Source: Phallusia mammillata (Eukaryota > Chordata > Ascidiacea > Phlebobranchia > Ascidiidae). Taken from it: a stretch of DNA of 64,000 bases. A program made the position numbers and the translations under genes. The stretch is taken from assembly GCA_003260075.1 (NCBI GenBank), contig QLIY01000299.1, forward strand, positions 65,078 to 129,077. The letters run 5' to 3'. The first letter of the stretch is position 1. Each line of letters opens with the position of its first letter. Under the pieces are notes generated by a model. That model was not told where the DNA came from, searched no databases, and worked only from the letters and a program-made list of their open reading frames with translations. Below are positions 1-22,443 of this stretch, piece by piece.

Positions 1-95
1 CACTTCCACAAGCCTCTGATCATGTTGCGTCACATCTTCGCGAAAGTCCAAAGGCAATTATATCTGCCTGGCATCTTATTTACGAAAACCGCATG
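1..95 (+). CDS. possible terminal part of an internal exon, unknown gene (partial)
   Basis: Reading from base 3, the first 93 bases are open and end at a GT splice-donor-like site (ATG followed by GTTTGT at 96). The conceptual peptide is hydrophilic with a His/Ser-rich start and ends in ..WHLIYENRM. Beyond the putative donor the frame continues only into AT-rich, intron-like sequence and stops. I do not recognise the protein; only one exon edge is visible, so strand and coding status are tentative. Confidence 0.3.
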
Positions 96-1657
96 GTTTG
101 TACATCTTTTTATCACATTTTTTATTTCCTACTCAATGTCATACCCTTACTGTTAAGTATGTGGCATCTAAGTTTTAAAGTATGATAAATTATTTTGCTA
201 CATTGAATTTCTTGGCCTCTAGCAGTCAAATTTCATTTTTGAATGTCACGAGTTGTTATTTTAAAAGTGTTTTGCTTTAAACATTTTGCAATTGACCTGG
301 TTTTGTTGCCCCAACATAAGAAGGCAATTGAATTAATTCGAAAATTAACTGTGACAAAAAATGGCGACTATAACGTCATAATCACCCGGGCAATAGTGTA
401 CACAAGCACACAATAATGTTTCACTGTTTACACCTGCAAGTCCAGTTTCAAGCAGGCCAGAGAGTAAAAAGGTCACACTTTGGCAGACAAAAGTGACGGA
501 CAGTTTAATAGATCAGTCAATTATGGCCAATGGCGAGAAGTTGACGCCAGAACTAGTTTTTCGTTGTGGTGCGAAAATAGCTGCGATTCGTTACAGTGCT
601 GTAATTGTCATCGGCCTTGCCTAGCCTTGCAGTTATGAATAAAACATGTATCTACGTTCGGCGTATGGTACGCTAACTTCCCCGTGGTGTGCGCAGTGTA
701 GTTTTGTTTACCCGTTAGACAGCAATTTGCGAACAGCAGAAGTGAAAATTTACATTCCACCGTCCTATGCAGAGCTGGGCTTAAAAATCCACAAAGCCAC
801 AAGACTTTAAAATGACTGAGAATAGAAAATATTTTTTCCAAGTAACAGAATCAGCCATTGAATTTAAATGCAATGTTGATTTTTCGCCTAACTGGCATCA
901 TATAATCACCCTCACTTTAAAATAAACGTTTCTCTACAAAAGAATTATATGGTAGTGTAACTTTTCTTCAAATTTTATCATGTTTTGGCGAAAATTCTGA
1001 CTTTAAACGGGGGGTTTTAAAGCACAGTTACGTGTCATTGAAATCCAATTATAATCATAAAACAAATGTGACATGATTTGCCAAAAAACATCGCAAGGGG
1101 TAATGTGATTGCTATAAAATTTGTTTAATGTTAAACCGAGGTTTAAATGTATCAAAAACAGGCCATGAAATAGAGAAAGGCAAGTTTGCAGCGATTAAAG
1201 CCTCCTTTGGGCATATTGTAAGGCGTACTTATTAAATATGCTAGATGAAATTAAGTTTATTGCAAAAGTATGAAGGCAAATTAAGACTTTTAGATTTTTG
1301 TCAAAAAACGACAACGCACACCGTGCTCATCCATTTTAATCTTGATTTGGGAACCCCTATCATCAACATATCTTTAAAATCAAAAAAAGGGGAAGGTGTC
1401 CTATTGTCAATCCTGTCACGACCTTCGAAAGATTGGAGACGCCAAGGCGCTCGCCACTGTTACGTAACAATAGCAGTAGCGCTATGTTTTGATTCGGTGT
1501 AAATGAAGTAAAGGCGTTTCTTTGGGGAAAAGGGGGGTGCGGGGTAAAAGTGGCGACATGCGGCAACAAGGCAACGGGTATAAACACACGCGTGGTGGGT
1601 TCCTAAGGTTTTGTCGCTGATTCGGGGAATTGATTATGAATCGCGTGTTTTATGAAT

Positions 1658-1688
<31 letters not shown>

Positions 1689-3759
1689 CGGAAGCTACTG
1701 TGATTTATACTTTCTTTCTTTTTACTATTGGTGTTTTGTCCAGTCGAAGACGATGGTTACAAGTATGTCTTTGCGACACTGAAATGTATGGGAAAGAAAG
1801 TTTAATTTAAGAATATTTTTGGCAACATTATTTTGAAAACGTTGAGTGAGTTTCGGCATAAAAAACGTAATTCTTAAACCAGAGACTTTTAAACTTTTCT
1901 TTTTTTCCCTCTCGTCATCTTTTCAACATAAAATTTACCTTTAATTTATTCAACAAACGAATCCAAAAAATCTAAAAACAATAATTTACTCATATATATA
2001 CCCCCCTATTATTAAAATCCTCGGTCGTGGACTTTTGTTTTATAGAAAGTAAAATATTTTTGAACAAAACTGTTGGGGGGGGGGACGATTACTATTTTTC
2101 ATAAAAAGCAATGCTTTCAAAAACCTCAACGATAATTGTATGACAGATCGTGTTAGCCTTGCAGATGTTCTTGCTAAAAACGGAATCATAAAAACTATTT
2201 CTGTGCCTTAACATCCCGTTAACTCCTACGACGCCTGCGCTACGGATGAAATTCCAAACCACGCGCTTTTTTACCCGTCATTTTCCCAACATTACTGTTA
2301 AAGATAAAGACAGTTACTGTATAAATTTGTCAAGTTTGTAGCAAATATAATTTTTTTGGGCCAAAACCGGCTAGGAGCGACGCGCACAAAAGATATCATT
2401 CCACAATGTGTTTATTATTTTTCTTGATTGTGACGTCACGATGGTCATTATTCGACATTGGGGCAAACGGTAGAGAAAAAGAGCAAAAATACGCGATTCA
2501 ACGGTGGCGAAAAAAACACGACAAAAGTAGAAAAACTTCATTGATCACGTGATGTACAGCACACGTCGGTCAAGTAGAGATTGTTGTGATGTCACAAACA
2601 AATATCGATCGCTGATTGGACACAGTGGGTGGGCGGGGCTGAGATTTGTAAAGTTTAGACACAGTCCTTGTTGTAAGGTTATTAGTACGTGATTCTCTAT
2701 AAGCATGTTGTTGCAAAGCGTAAAAAGCAAAAAATTAGGCTGGTTATGTACAAAGCCGCTTGTTATCTAAGCTAAACCATTTGTTGATGTGGTGTGATTT
2801 TATTGTTTCAAAGTTGAATCAAAATGTGTTTTAACAACAATAAACAATTATTCTTACCAGAAGACGACCGAAAAAGTAGAACTTGGATATTGTGCAAACA
2901 AACCATTAGGTACACTCGAAAGTTAAAAAGTGCTGAGTCTTGTCGCTTTAAATGACAACCGAGGCCAGTGTATATAAAACGCAAACAGAAAGACTGAATA
3001 CTTTAACTAATAAACAAATCTGCGAGTTTGATCAAATCCGGGAAGTTCTTGTTAATGCAGCTCAATTAAATATCCCACAACATAGGGGACAGGGGCGTAA
3101 TTTGGGCTCAAAGTAGGTTAAGTCAAGGACGAATTGATGTGTTTTGCGATTACAATCAGCATAATGCCAAATTTATGTCATTCCAGGCTAAATTTTAAGT
3201 GGACTGGCATGTTTTAGCTCGGGCTTGGCAGACGTACTGGCGGCGCACTGTTAATTCAACATTTCTGATCGGTTGGCTGATACCAAGGCACTCCGGATTT
3301 CAAAAGATCAAATACCTTGCTTTTTTGCCTTAAAAGTTCTTAAACATTGTCGCTCACCAATTTTGGTTAAAATTGCGTTTTGTGAGAAAAAAAAGTTCAC
3401 TTTTTGATTTGTGTAAATTTTTAGCACAGCTTAATTAAAACGGTAAACCGTAACAGTGTTTCCCTTTTCGCCGCAAGCCGATGCAAAACACAAAGCAAAA
3501 CACTGCTGCGCACCCGGCTTATAAATACGACGTCATCACACCATGACGCAAGAAGCAATGACGAAAGCAAATCGCAAGAAAAAATAAAAAAACAGCTAAT
3601 TGATCTAGCTAATAAATGGAATAGGTATAACCGAATCTCTTGGTTAAACTAGGGCACGAACAAATACAGGCAACTCTATCATTGTACCTTGCAGTCGTAG
3701 TTTCAATCACTTGGAGACCGACTATAAGGCACTAGGCAGCTACATATTGTCTACAGCGG
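96..3759. other. non-coding stretch downstream of FoxC
   Basis: About 3.6 kb in which I see no supported gene. It holds a poly-G run near 1658-1687, a shorter one near 2076, and AT-rich sequence. The short ORFs here lack family resemblance and splice context. The part next to 3760 is presumably the FoxC 3' UTR, but no clear poly(A) signal was identified. Confidence 0.5.
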
Positions 3760-13979
<10,220 letters not shown>

Positions 13980-16900
13980 AATTCAGGCTCTCTATGCAGC
14001 TTGCGAATTAACCAAACAATCACCGAAGTAGTCTAGCCTCTCAATAAATATAACACAACCTGGATGAAAGTAGGAGGAATGAAAATATACCATTTCCCTT
14101 TTCTACCGACTTCTTGCACTAATAAGACTGTGTGAAAACAATAAGGTGTTGTTTCTAAGTGTTTACACGTTTTACCCACGCCTTATAACTTTTTCTGCTC
14201 GCTAACAAAACGTTCACGCCGCTAAATGATAAGTACACAATCCTACGCCAAAGAAAACAACTGCCTATGCGCAATAATCCAGTGCAACTTTCAAAAAGCG
14301 AGACAATGCCACCGTTAATGATGTCATAATTAGCTTTGTTTTCACAGAGAGTGGCACGCGCCAATCACCGCACCTGCAGTAAGCTTGTTTGTTTTTATTC
14401 GCCTCTGTCCTTTGACTCAATTAGCGAAGAGATCATAAAGTATCAAGTTTTAATGTTTGCCGAAAAGCTTTTTTGCTGAACGAGGCGCCATTTTTAAAAA
14501 TTCTATGTAGGCTAATTCTGTCTTCAGAACAGTTCAAATTTTCTTGATCATTCACCAAAGCTTGTAACCTTACAGCTTTACAGCGTCTGTTCTGTGCAAA
14601 GGCGCATTTACTAAATGATGAATCTTAGTGCGGCAGCCCGCTAAAGTATCTTCTGCCCGCATAAAACCGGCCAATCTGTTTTGGTAACCTGACACCTGAA
14701 ACCTGTTGCTCACCGATCAGCAGCCTCCTAGCGCCGTCTAGCGGAACTACGATGCAAGTTTTTCTAATTCACCCTTTGGGAAGTTTTGAATACAAAATCT
14801 ACTCTTAAACTTTTGTAACACACTAACCTAGCATGTTTAAAAATGATTTTAAATTGAAACCATGGCAAAATACCTATACGTACAGTAGATAACCTATGCA
14901 ATGTTTAAACCACGTTTTTCTACCTACCTTGGCCTGCTGTACCAAAAAACATCTTTCGCGATACACAGGAGCTCATAATAGTTTCAAATTATTCTGTAGT
15001 GAAGCATTCTGACAGTTTAAGTTTTTTTTCAATTTCGACAAATTTGTGCAAAACGTTTCATGATCTGCGTTTCCAAAGCAACTTTTGTGCCCCAATTTGC
15101 TTTTAAGATCAGTTTTTCAGCAAATGCTAGTTAGCGTACAAAATTATGCCATGAGTAAGAACAATGCCATGAGTACAAAAATGAAACAGAATAGTCATAC
15201 TTGGTCGATTGATAGGTATAAATTTATAAAGTTTTTATAAAGGCATCACGTTGTTTTCAAGAGTGTTTGATCAACGAATTTAAACACGATATAAAACAAG
15301 TCAAGTTGGCACTTGTTCCGTGTGTTTACACTGTATTGCGCATTTGTCACTTTCGAAGAGATTATTGCATCTGATTAAACGGGATTATCAACACACGCCA
15401 ATTGTTATCTTAATGGAGCAGAATTCACTTCAACGAAAAACTAGATTAAGATGAATACTTTGAGCCTGTAATAGTTGTATATAATAATTCATGTATTATA
15501 ATAAAAAAGTTGTCTTTGGGTGGTTTCCCACCCTTGCACCTTTCTCTTGTCAAATCTTAATAACAGCCTGGAAAAGGCATCATACTAAATCAAACAGTTT
15601 CGTATGTATTTTAATTGCCAAGTAACTTACATATGTCATACTGGTTTACGCGTACAAATTAAAAATGACTACAATGGCACTATAGTTTCACTGCATGAAC
15701 GTTTTAGTTCCGAGTACAGTGTAAACTATATTGCATATACATCAATAGGGTTCAAATTGCACGATTTGTTTATACTCACGTCTATAGTCTTATTCCATTG
15801 TTAAATGATGTGACTTAATATCGTGGAAATGCTTGTTAGGGTGAAGAGGTATACGATTTAAACGACAAATCATTCAAAAATACATGTCGACCGTTGTAAA
15901 ATTTGTTGTTATTTTGAAATATTGCACAGATAAACAATGGATGATAGAGTTGTAAGCATAGGTCTGACAATGGGGTCCAAAAACTTGCCAAAAAACGTTT
16001 TTCCAAAACAAAGACCAAAATTAGCCCAAAACTTGATGAAATTGCCGTACAAATGATGCTTAATGTAACGGCAGGCCCAAATCAAGCTATTTTTGCCCCC
16101 AGAAAACACTATGAATCAATTAATCATCGAAAATCCAAAAATTACTCGCTGAAAATTTATTCTGTGGCGTTTCCTTTGCATCTTGGATAAAGATAGACGC
16201 CATAGCGGATGCCACGCAAGGAAACGTATCAAGACGCAGAGGATTTGCGCATTTCCACGTTGATAAGCATGAAATAAAGTAAACAATGGAAAAAAGGCTC
16301 AGTATGATAAAGCTCGACTATGACGCAACAAAACACCCAAAACGCGTGGGTTTTATTCGCAGGTTTAAGAAAATCTGCATGTTAGTTAGCCTATATATAT
16401 AAAAAACTAAATGCACTTGGTATAGAATGTGTGTTGCTTTTTGTTAAAGTGTATTAGTGGTTTAAATTAACTAATTGGTTTGGTTTGAGGGCAGCTACAC
16501 ATGTAGGCTAATGCGACGAAAACAAATTGTGCAAATTGTATTAAAAATGACTGCAAACTGTATAAACCAAACCAAATTACCACGATTTCCTATTTAAACC
16601 ATCGTTTTTGTCAAAAAAAATGTGCAAGATAGCTGCCAATCAATAAATTAGCAACTCAGTTTGTCTCATGGCTTAATTTGCGACTTTACAAACGTATAGG
16701 GAGGTTACAGCTCCATGTCGCCCACTAGCGGAAGAAAAAAGACGATTATGTATTGATAAAAATGAAGCATTTATAATATAGTTGGTTCAATGAGAAAATA
16801 TTTAGTTTAAAATTAATCAAATGTTTGAAAAGGTTCCGATTTGTGGCTTTGAAAAAAATGGGTACGTTTAGTTGTCGAATTTGCCAGTTACAGAAGTTTC

Positions 16901-18800
16901 AACTAGAATCAGGGGTTATCACAAATTTTATCACAGCGGCCGCTAGTCGGTCCCCACTGACATTAAACTAAAAATAGTTCTAGCATCTGGATATGTACGG
17001 CCAAGTTACAGAAGTTAAAGATGTAGCAAAAGAGTTTTGTATCAATACACGGCCACCAGTATAGTAGAGGCTATAGGCTCGATTTTGATGCAGGCCAATA
17101 TATGGCAAATGCATAAGTTTATAGTTTCTTGGTCGCTGTGCACCCTTTACTTTAATTGGTTAGTCAGGTCAGCTCTGGCTTCACTATCGGCCTCATTTAT
17201 GTGATAATTTTGCGTTGGTTAATCTTACTTTCGAGCTTACTCGAAAATTTTATTCAGCCCCAAGTATAACTCATAATGTAACTTTTTTCCCATTCAAAAA
17301 TCTACACCAGACCCATTGAAGGTTTGCTTGAAAGACCGGCTTGATTCGGTATCACGCCTTCAATAGCCCTGGCGTACTATGGTTTAATTGTAAACGAGTA
17401 TGCTGTAGTCGCTGGTCTGCATGGACGCTTCTGGGCTTGTTCATGTTTATGTTCACCTTAGTTTTTTCATTTAAACGCGAGATCAAAGTTTTTCTAACGC
17501 AAAACATTTCGGACTTGTTCAAACCAAATAATGGTCTGATTTTTCTGAATAAAAATGAAACAAGCCCGAACATATGGTGGAAATGCCAATGAAAGCATCG
17601 ACGCACCAGTTCCTATTATGGCACAATTGAGTTTTTGATCGGCAATGCAAGTTTCGGTTATGTTGATGTAAACTTTTCTGCCAAATTTGCTGTTCTCGAT
17701 TTCGTCCTGAACTTTATTAACAATTCTGCTGAAAACCGAACTTTTGAATGGCATGAAAGCAATGCCTTTTTTACTAACAAACTCGACCATTAAAAACAAA
17801 TATTAACCGTTACAACAACCAACTACTGTTGTAGAAAACACGAATTAGGCTACGTTGTCTGTAAATTGCCGTATGTTTTGCTTTATGTAGCCTATTATAG
17901 AACTTGTTTTGGAGCATTTGGTTTGCCGAATCAGTAATGTTTTATAAAGATTCGGTTTCGCATGAATATAACTTATTATTATTCGGCCGAAACCAAATCT
18001 TTTATGAATCAAACTTTGAAGGGCAAAACGTGCACTTTCAGCCTAATTACATAGCACTGGATTTTAAACTGTGTAATTAAATCGCGTCAACTATGGTAAT
18101 TATCAAAGCATTACCGTTTTTCTCAATCCAGACAAAAATTCAGTAATTTATTGGATCATAACGTAACAACACTACATACGGATCTGTTCACGAGTTTAAT
18201 GGTGAAAATAACGGCGCAAATAGACGCAAAAAGCGATATGCTAAACCGGTGTAACTGATGTGGCCTTCATATCACTGATGAGGGCATGAGCATTTGCCAA
18301 AACGTTTGAAATGTAAAGCATGTCACCTTTTACGTCTATTTGGGCCGTTATTTCCACCATTAAACAGTATCCTGTTGTGATGGCACTAATGTACGTCTGG
18401 CAGAAAAACTGACACTTTTAAGTCAAAACCGTAACGTAGGACTGGCCTGAATTTATTTCGCAACCTGTCGAATATTGGGTTTAGGTTTGAACCTAATTAA
18501 GCCGGTTCGGTGCTTTATTAGTTTTGGTAGATTTATAAATTACAAAACTGTTGAAAAAGCTGCTAAAACTTAAAATTTTCGCACATGAAACTTATTTAAA
18601 GATAACTACACATGTATTATCTTTTTTAAAAAAGCACAATAACCTAAAAATGCCAGAAAATGTAAACAGCTTCATAATGTTTTTGTTTTTTTCCATTTTA
18701 GCACATTAAAGGTATTCATCACGATTTGGAAGAAAGCAGTAAAAGTAATGGTCATTGCAACAAACTGATATCATATTTATAATCTTACAAAATTTTCATG
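13980..18800. other. gene-poor upstream region of FoxC
   Basis: Nearly 5 kb with no gene I can support. It would include the FoxC promoter and 5' regulatory DNA. It contains the source copy (15629-15802) of the inserted block at 12.8 kb and part of a dispersed repeat (18247-18365). A 101-residue - strand ORF at 17494-17799 has no recognisable family. Confidence 0.5.
18247..18365. repeat. dispersed repeat copy 1 (related to 35826-35945)
   Basis: Shares the ordered words CTGATGTGG, CATATCACT, GGCATG, GAGCATT, CAAA/ACGTTTGAA and ATTTGGGCC with 35826-35945, in the same orientation. The remainder diverges. It is probably the end of an interspersed element of unknown class. Confidence 0.5.
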
Positions 18801-18802
18801 CA

Positions 18803-18857
<55 letters not shown>
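18803..18857. repeat. 55-base homopolymer G run
   Basis: Uninterrupted G from 18803 to 18857. Similar long runs occur at 34308-34385 (78 bases) and 61100-61173 (74 bases). Their frequent position at contig-like joins suggests artefact or gap filling rather than a biological tract. Confidence 0.7.
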
Positions 18858-18903
18858 CTATATGTATGAAAACAAAGTAATGACATAATATATTGATTAC
18901 AAG

Positions 18904-19083
18904 CAGCGGTGGGATTAAAAAAATTTGTCAGCCAGTTCTATTACAAAAGACATATTTTTCGGTCGGTTCTGTTACAAAAAGTTCATTGACAGTAACCAGT
19001 AATGCTAACCGGTTCGATGATCTCCTAAAATATCGTGAGACGGTTCTATAGAACCGGTGCGAACCTGCTGAATCCCACCACTG
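18904..19083. mobile_element. hAT-type MITE
   Basis: Terminal inverted repeats CAGCGGTGGGATT and AATCCCACCACTG bound 180 bp. The flanking 8-mers ATTACAAG and AATACAAG match at 7 of 8 positions, as expected for an aged hAT target duplication. The interior holds no coding sequence. A related element lies at 30142-30461. Confidence 0.75.
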
Positions 19084-20018
19084 AATACAAGGCACAATAT
19101 GTTATAGATAATAATAAATTTGTTAATAGGATAAAAAAATAGAAAAATTACTATATTTAAAGTAAATATTATCATGGCATGCTGCATGGAAGGACACATA
19201 ATAAATCAGGCACTTAAATTTTAAACTAAACTAACCAAAATCCCAATGTAAAAAATCAAAATGGAGGACATTTATAAAAGAAACATCTGTTTTGAAATGA
19301 TGTGCACTATCAGTAACAACAAAAAAATTATGTTTTAACCCCTAGATATTACTACATATGGAAGTTCAAAGATATTAAGTAACCTAACAACAAGACATTG
19401 TGAAAAAACAATGAAAGTAATAAATTTTAGTTTAAACACACACACATTATACACTTGAAAAATGAAAGAGCCACAATTTAGTTGCAAAAACAAATCATTA
19501 AAAAAATATTGGTTATATCGCAATAACACATTTAACAACAATAAGGTAGCAATAGATCATTTTTATGTAGCAGGCAATGAAACAAAAGTTAAAATGTATG
19601 TAAGGCAATAGATTTTACACAAACAAAAGTCGGAAATTTCATGCAGTGTACATCTACTGTGTAAAAATAAATTGAAAAAAAAATATTCAGTGATTATCTT
19701 TATCCAGTGCTCCACATTGCACAAACTCAACTCTGCAACATTTTTTCATGCTGTACAAGCCACACTTTTGAAATTTAAATTGTAAAATAAGGTCAGGTTG
19801 GATTTTTTTTTTGTCTTTAATGGTGTACTACTATGCTATAAGATTTTTATTAGCAAGTGCAATAAACTTGAAGAATATATAAAGCAGTAGTGTTAAATGG
19901 CATTTGTTGTTAACACATGTCAGGCAGGCAAAAACGCTGCATATTGATTACATCTGCATTTTACGTATTTCTATGCATCAAGCATGGGCTTAAAATGCTT
20001 GCAGGCCCAACTTATGTA

Positions 20019-20861
20019 TTACTGTTCTTCCAACACTGGCGTATTAATGATAAACTCTTCTGGAACTTCAACAAGAAGAGGTTTATTGTGATATAAAACT
20101 TCTTCATTGTCTAAGCGTTCGGGCTTGGCAATTTCCAAGTCAAAATCAGAGGACAGACAATCTGGTTTTGGGTGAAACAAGTCAGTGTAGCGAGTATCAA
20201 GCAAGGGAACAGACTTTTCTAATGTTGTTTCCAATTTCTGCATCTCAGGGTCAGGCTGTGTAATAGTAACTGGGTTCAAATGTATTTCTGGGACTGATTT
20301 ATCAAGGACCGTTGGAACGTCTTTCATGACAGGAATCCTGTGTTTAAGCTCAGTCACGCCACAAGATAAAACTGGTTTGAGGTGGATAAGTCTTGCTGGA
20401 GTCTTGTTGCAAATTTCCGGTTGGCTTTTCTCTAAAACCATAGCAATCTTCTGTGATATAACTGGGAGATTCTTTTGCAGTGTAGATAGTGTTTTGTTAG
20501 CCATCCTTGGGATGTTTTGTTTTAGGTAACTGCCTGTTTTGTTAGCAATCTCCGGGCGGGACTGGTCCAAAGTAATTTTCGGCGTTTGTGACACAAAAAC
20601 TGGCTGCTTTTCATTGTAGATTTTTGTTCTTGAAGGATCGCTTTGTAGCTTTGGAACAGTTTGATACAGTGCAATATGCTTTGGGTTGCTTAAAATTACC
20701 GGGTTATCCAAGTACAGTTCAATGTGTTTAGGGTTGCTTTTTGAGAACGGTGGGTTGACATACAGCTTTCCCTGGTGACTTTTTAAGACTGGTTCCGTGA
20801 CTGATAGAGTACATTCACTCCTACCTTTTTGAGGTAAAGTGATGTAATATGACGACGGGAC
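20019..20861 (-). CDS. tandem-repeat protein, main exon, copy 1 (unrecognised family)
   Basis: An open exon of 280 codons plus stop, preceded by a good acceptor (TTTGTAG before GTCCCG). The protein is built from about ten units of ~15-16 residues with a loose pattern of an aliphatic residue, four variable residues, Pro, then a Lys or Asn near the unit end, for example VLEKSQPEICNK and TLQKNLPVISQK. No catalytic motif, signal peptide or membrane segment is visible, and the composition suggests an extended or intrinsically disordered protein. A poly(A) signal candidate (AATAAA on -) lies at 19846-19851. In this copy the upstream intron is cut by a G run at 21416-21426, exactly where exon 1 would begin, so no first exon is attached. 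I do not know the function. Confidence 0.65.
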   Translation of the reverse strand, partial: VPSSYYITLPQKGRSECTLSVTEPVLKSHQGKLYVNPPFSKSNPKHIELYLDNPVILSNPKHIALYQTVPKLQSDPSRTKIYNEKQPVFVSQTPKITLDQSRPEIANKTGSYLKQNIPRMANKTLSTLQKNLPVISQKIAMVLEKSQPEICNKTPARLIHLKPVLSCGVTELKHRIPVMKDVPTVLDKSVPEIHLNPVTITQPDPEMQKLETTLEKSVPLLDTRYTDLFHPKPDCLSSDFDLEIAKPERLDNEEVLYHNKPLLVEVPEEFIINTPVLEEQ

Positions 20862-22443
20862 CTACAAACAATGTATGTACATAATACAATACTTCTACAG
20901 TAAACCCAAAAAAACGATTTTTTACCTCATTTTTTAATTACATCAAATAATTGACACAGGTTTATAAAACTCTTGGTTTTTGCAACTAGGCTAAGACACA
21001 CATGAGTTAAGCATGCAAGTGATATTTCATGTTTATTCCCAAAATGTCAAACATGCAAACAAAAGATTAAAAATAATGTCACATTTTGTTAATTAAATAC
21101 ATGACCATGCAAAAATTAAGCACACCACTTTGTATTTTTTTGGTCACTACAAAAGTAGGTAAGTACCCAATATATATAAGTCATACGCAGCAGAGGTGGG
21201 TAGTAAGGTTAAACAGGCATACAAGCATTTGGCCTAATGGCAAAAAAAGTTTTAGAGACATGCAAAATCACTAAATACTAAAAAATATGTTTGGTGCAAA
21301 ACAAAGTAAAACCTAAAACTGTAAATAGCTTGCAATACAAAGAAACCACTAAAGATCCCATAAGCAAAAGAAACATAACGATTGTTAACAAATAAGCCAT
21401 CCACCATTTTTACCAGGGGGGGGGGGCAAGTTATAGATAATAATAAATTTGTTGGTAGGATAAAAAAATAGAAAACTTACTATATTTTAAATCAAGTTTA
21501 CCATGGCATGCTGCATGGAAGAACACACAATAAATCAGGCACTTAAATTTCAAACTAAAATAACCAAAATCCCAATGTAATCAATCAAAATTGAGGACAT
21601 TTATAAAAAAAACATCAATTTTGAAATGATTTGCGCCAACCGCCAACAGTAACAACAAAAATTGTATGTTCCAACTTCTATATATTAGAACATAGTTAAC
21701 TTTAAAGATGTAAATTTACTGTAAAATAAACAATAAACTATGTTAAGTAACCTAACAACAAGACATTGTGACAAAACAATGGAACAATAACAAATTTTAG
21801 TTTAAAAACACACATTTTGCACTTGAGAATTTAGATTGTGGAGTAATGCAAATTTTAATATTAAAAAAAATTCTATGTTGGGTGTAGTAGCATAAAAAGT
21901 AATCAATATAATTTTAAACTGCCACAATTTAGTTGCAAAAACACTTCATTAAAAAAATATTGGTTATATCGCAATAACACATTTACTAACAATAAGCTAG
22001 CAATAGAACTTGTAGCAGGCAATGAAACAAAAGTTAAAATGCATGTAAGGCAATAGATTTACACTAAACGGAGTCAGAAATTTCATGCAATGTACATTTA
22101 CTGTGTAAAAATAAATTGAAGTAAAAATATATTCAGTGAGTAGCTTTATCAAGTGCACCACATTGCAACTCTGATACAACTGGTTATGCTGTAATGCCAC
22201 ATTTTCTTGCAAAAATAAAGTCAAGTTTTAATTTTTGTCTTTAGTGGTGTACTGTTATGCTATAAGATTTTTATTAGCAAGTGCAATAAAGTTGAAGAAT
22301 ATATAAAGCAGTAGCGTTAAATTGAATTTGTTATTAACACATGTCAGGCAGGCAAAATCGATGCATATTGATTACATCTGCGTTTTACGTATTTCTATGC
22401 ACCAAAGCATGGGCTTAAAATGCTTGCAGGCCGAACATATTTA

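Noticed and set aside
17494-17799. 101-residue - strand ORF containing a CAIIGTGAS-like stretch
   Set aside because: Slightly protein-like, but no family match, no splice context and an overlapping + strand ORF of similar quality; not enough to call a gene.
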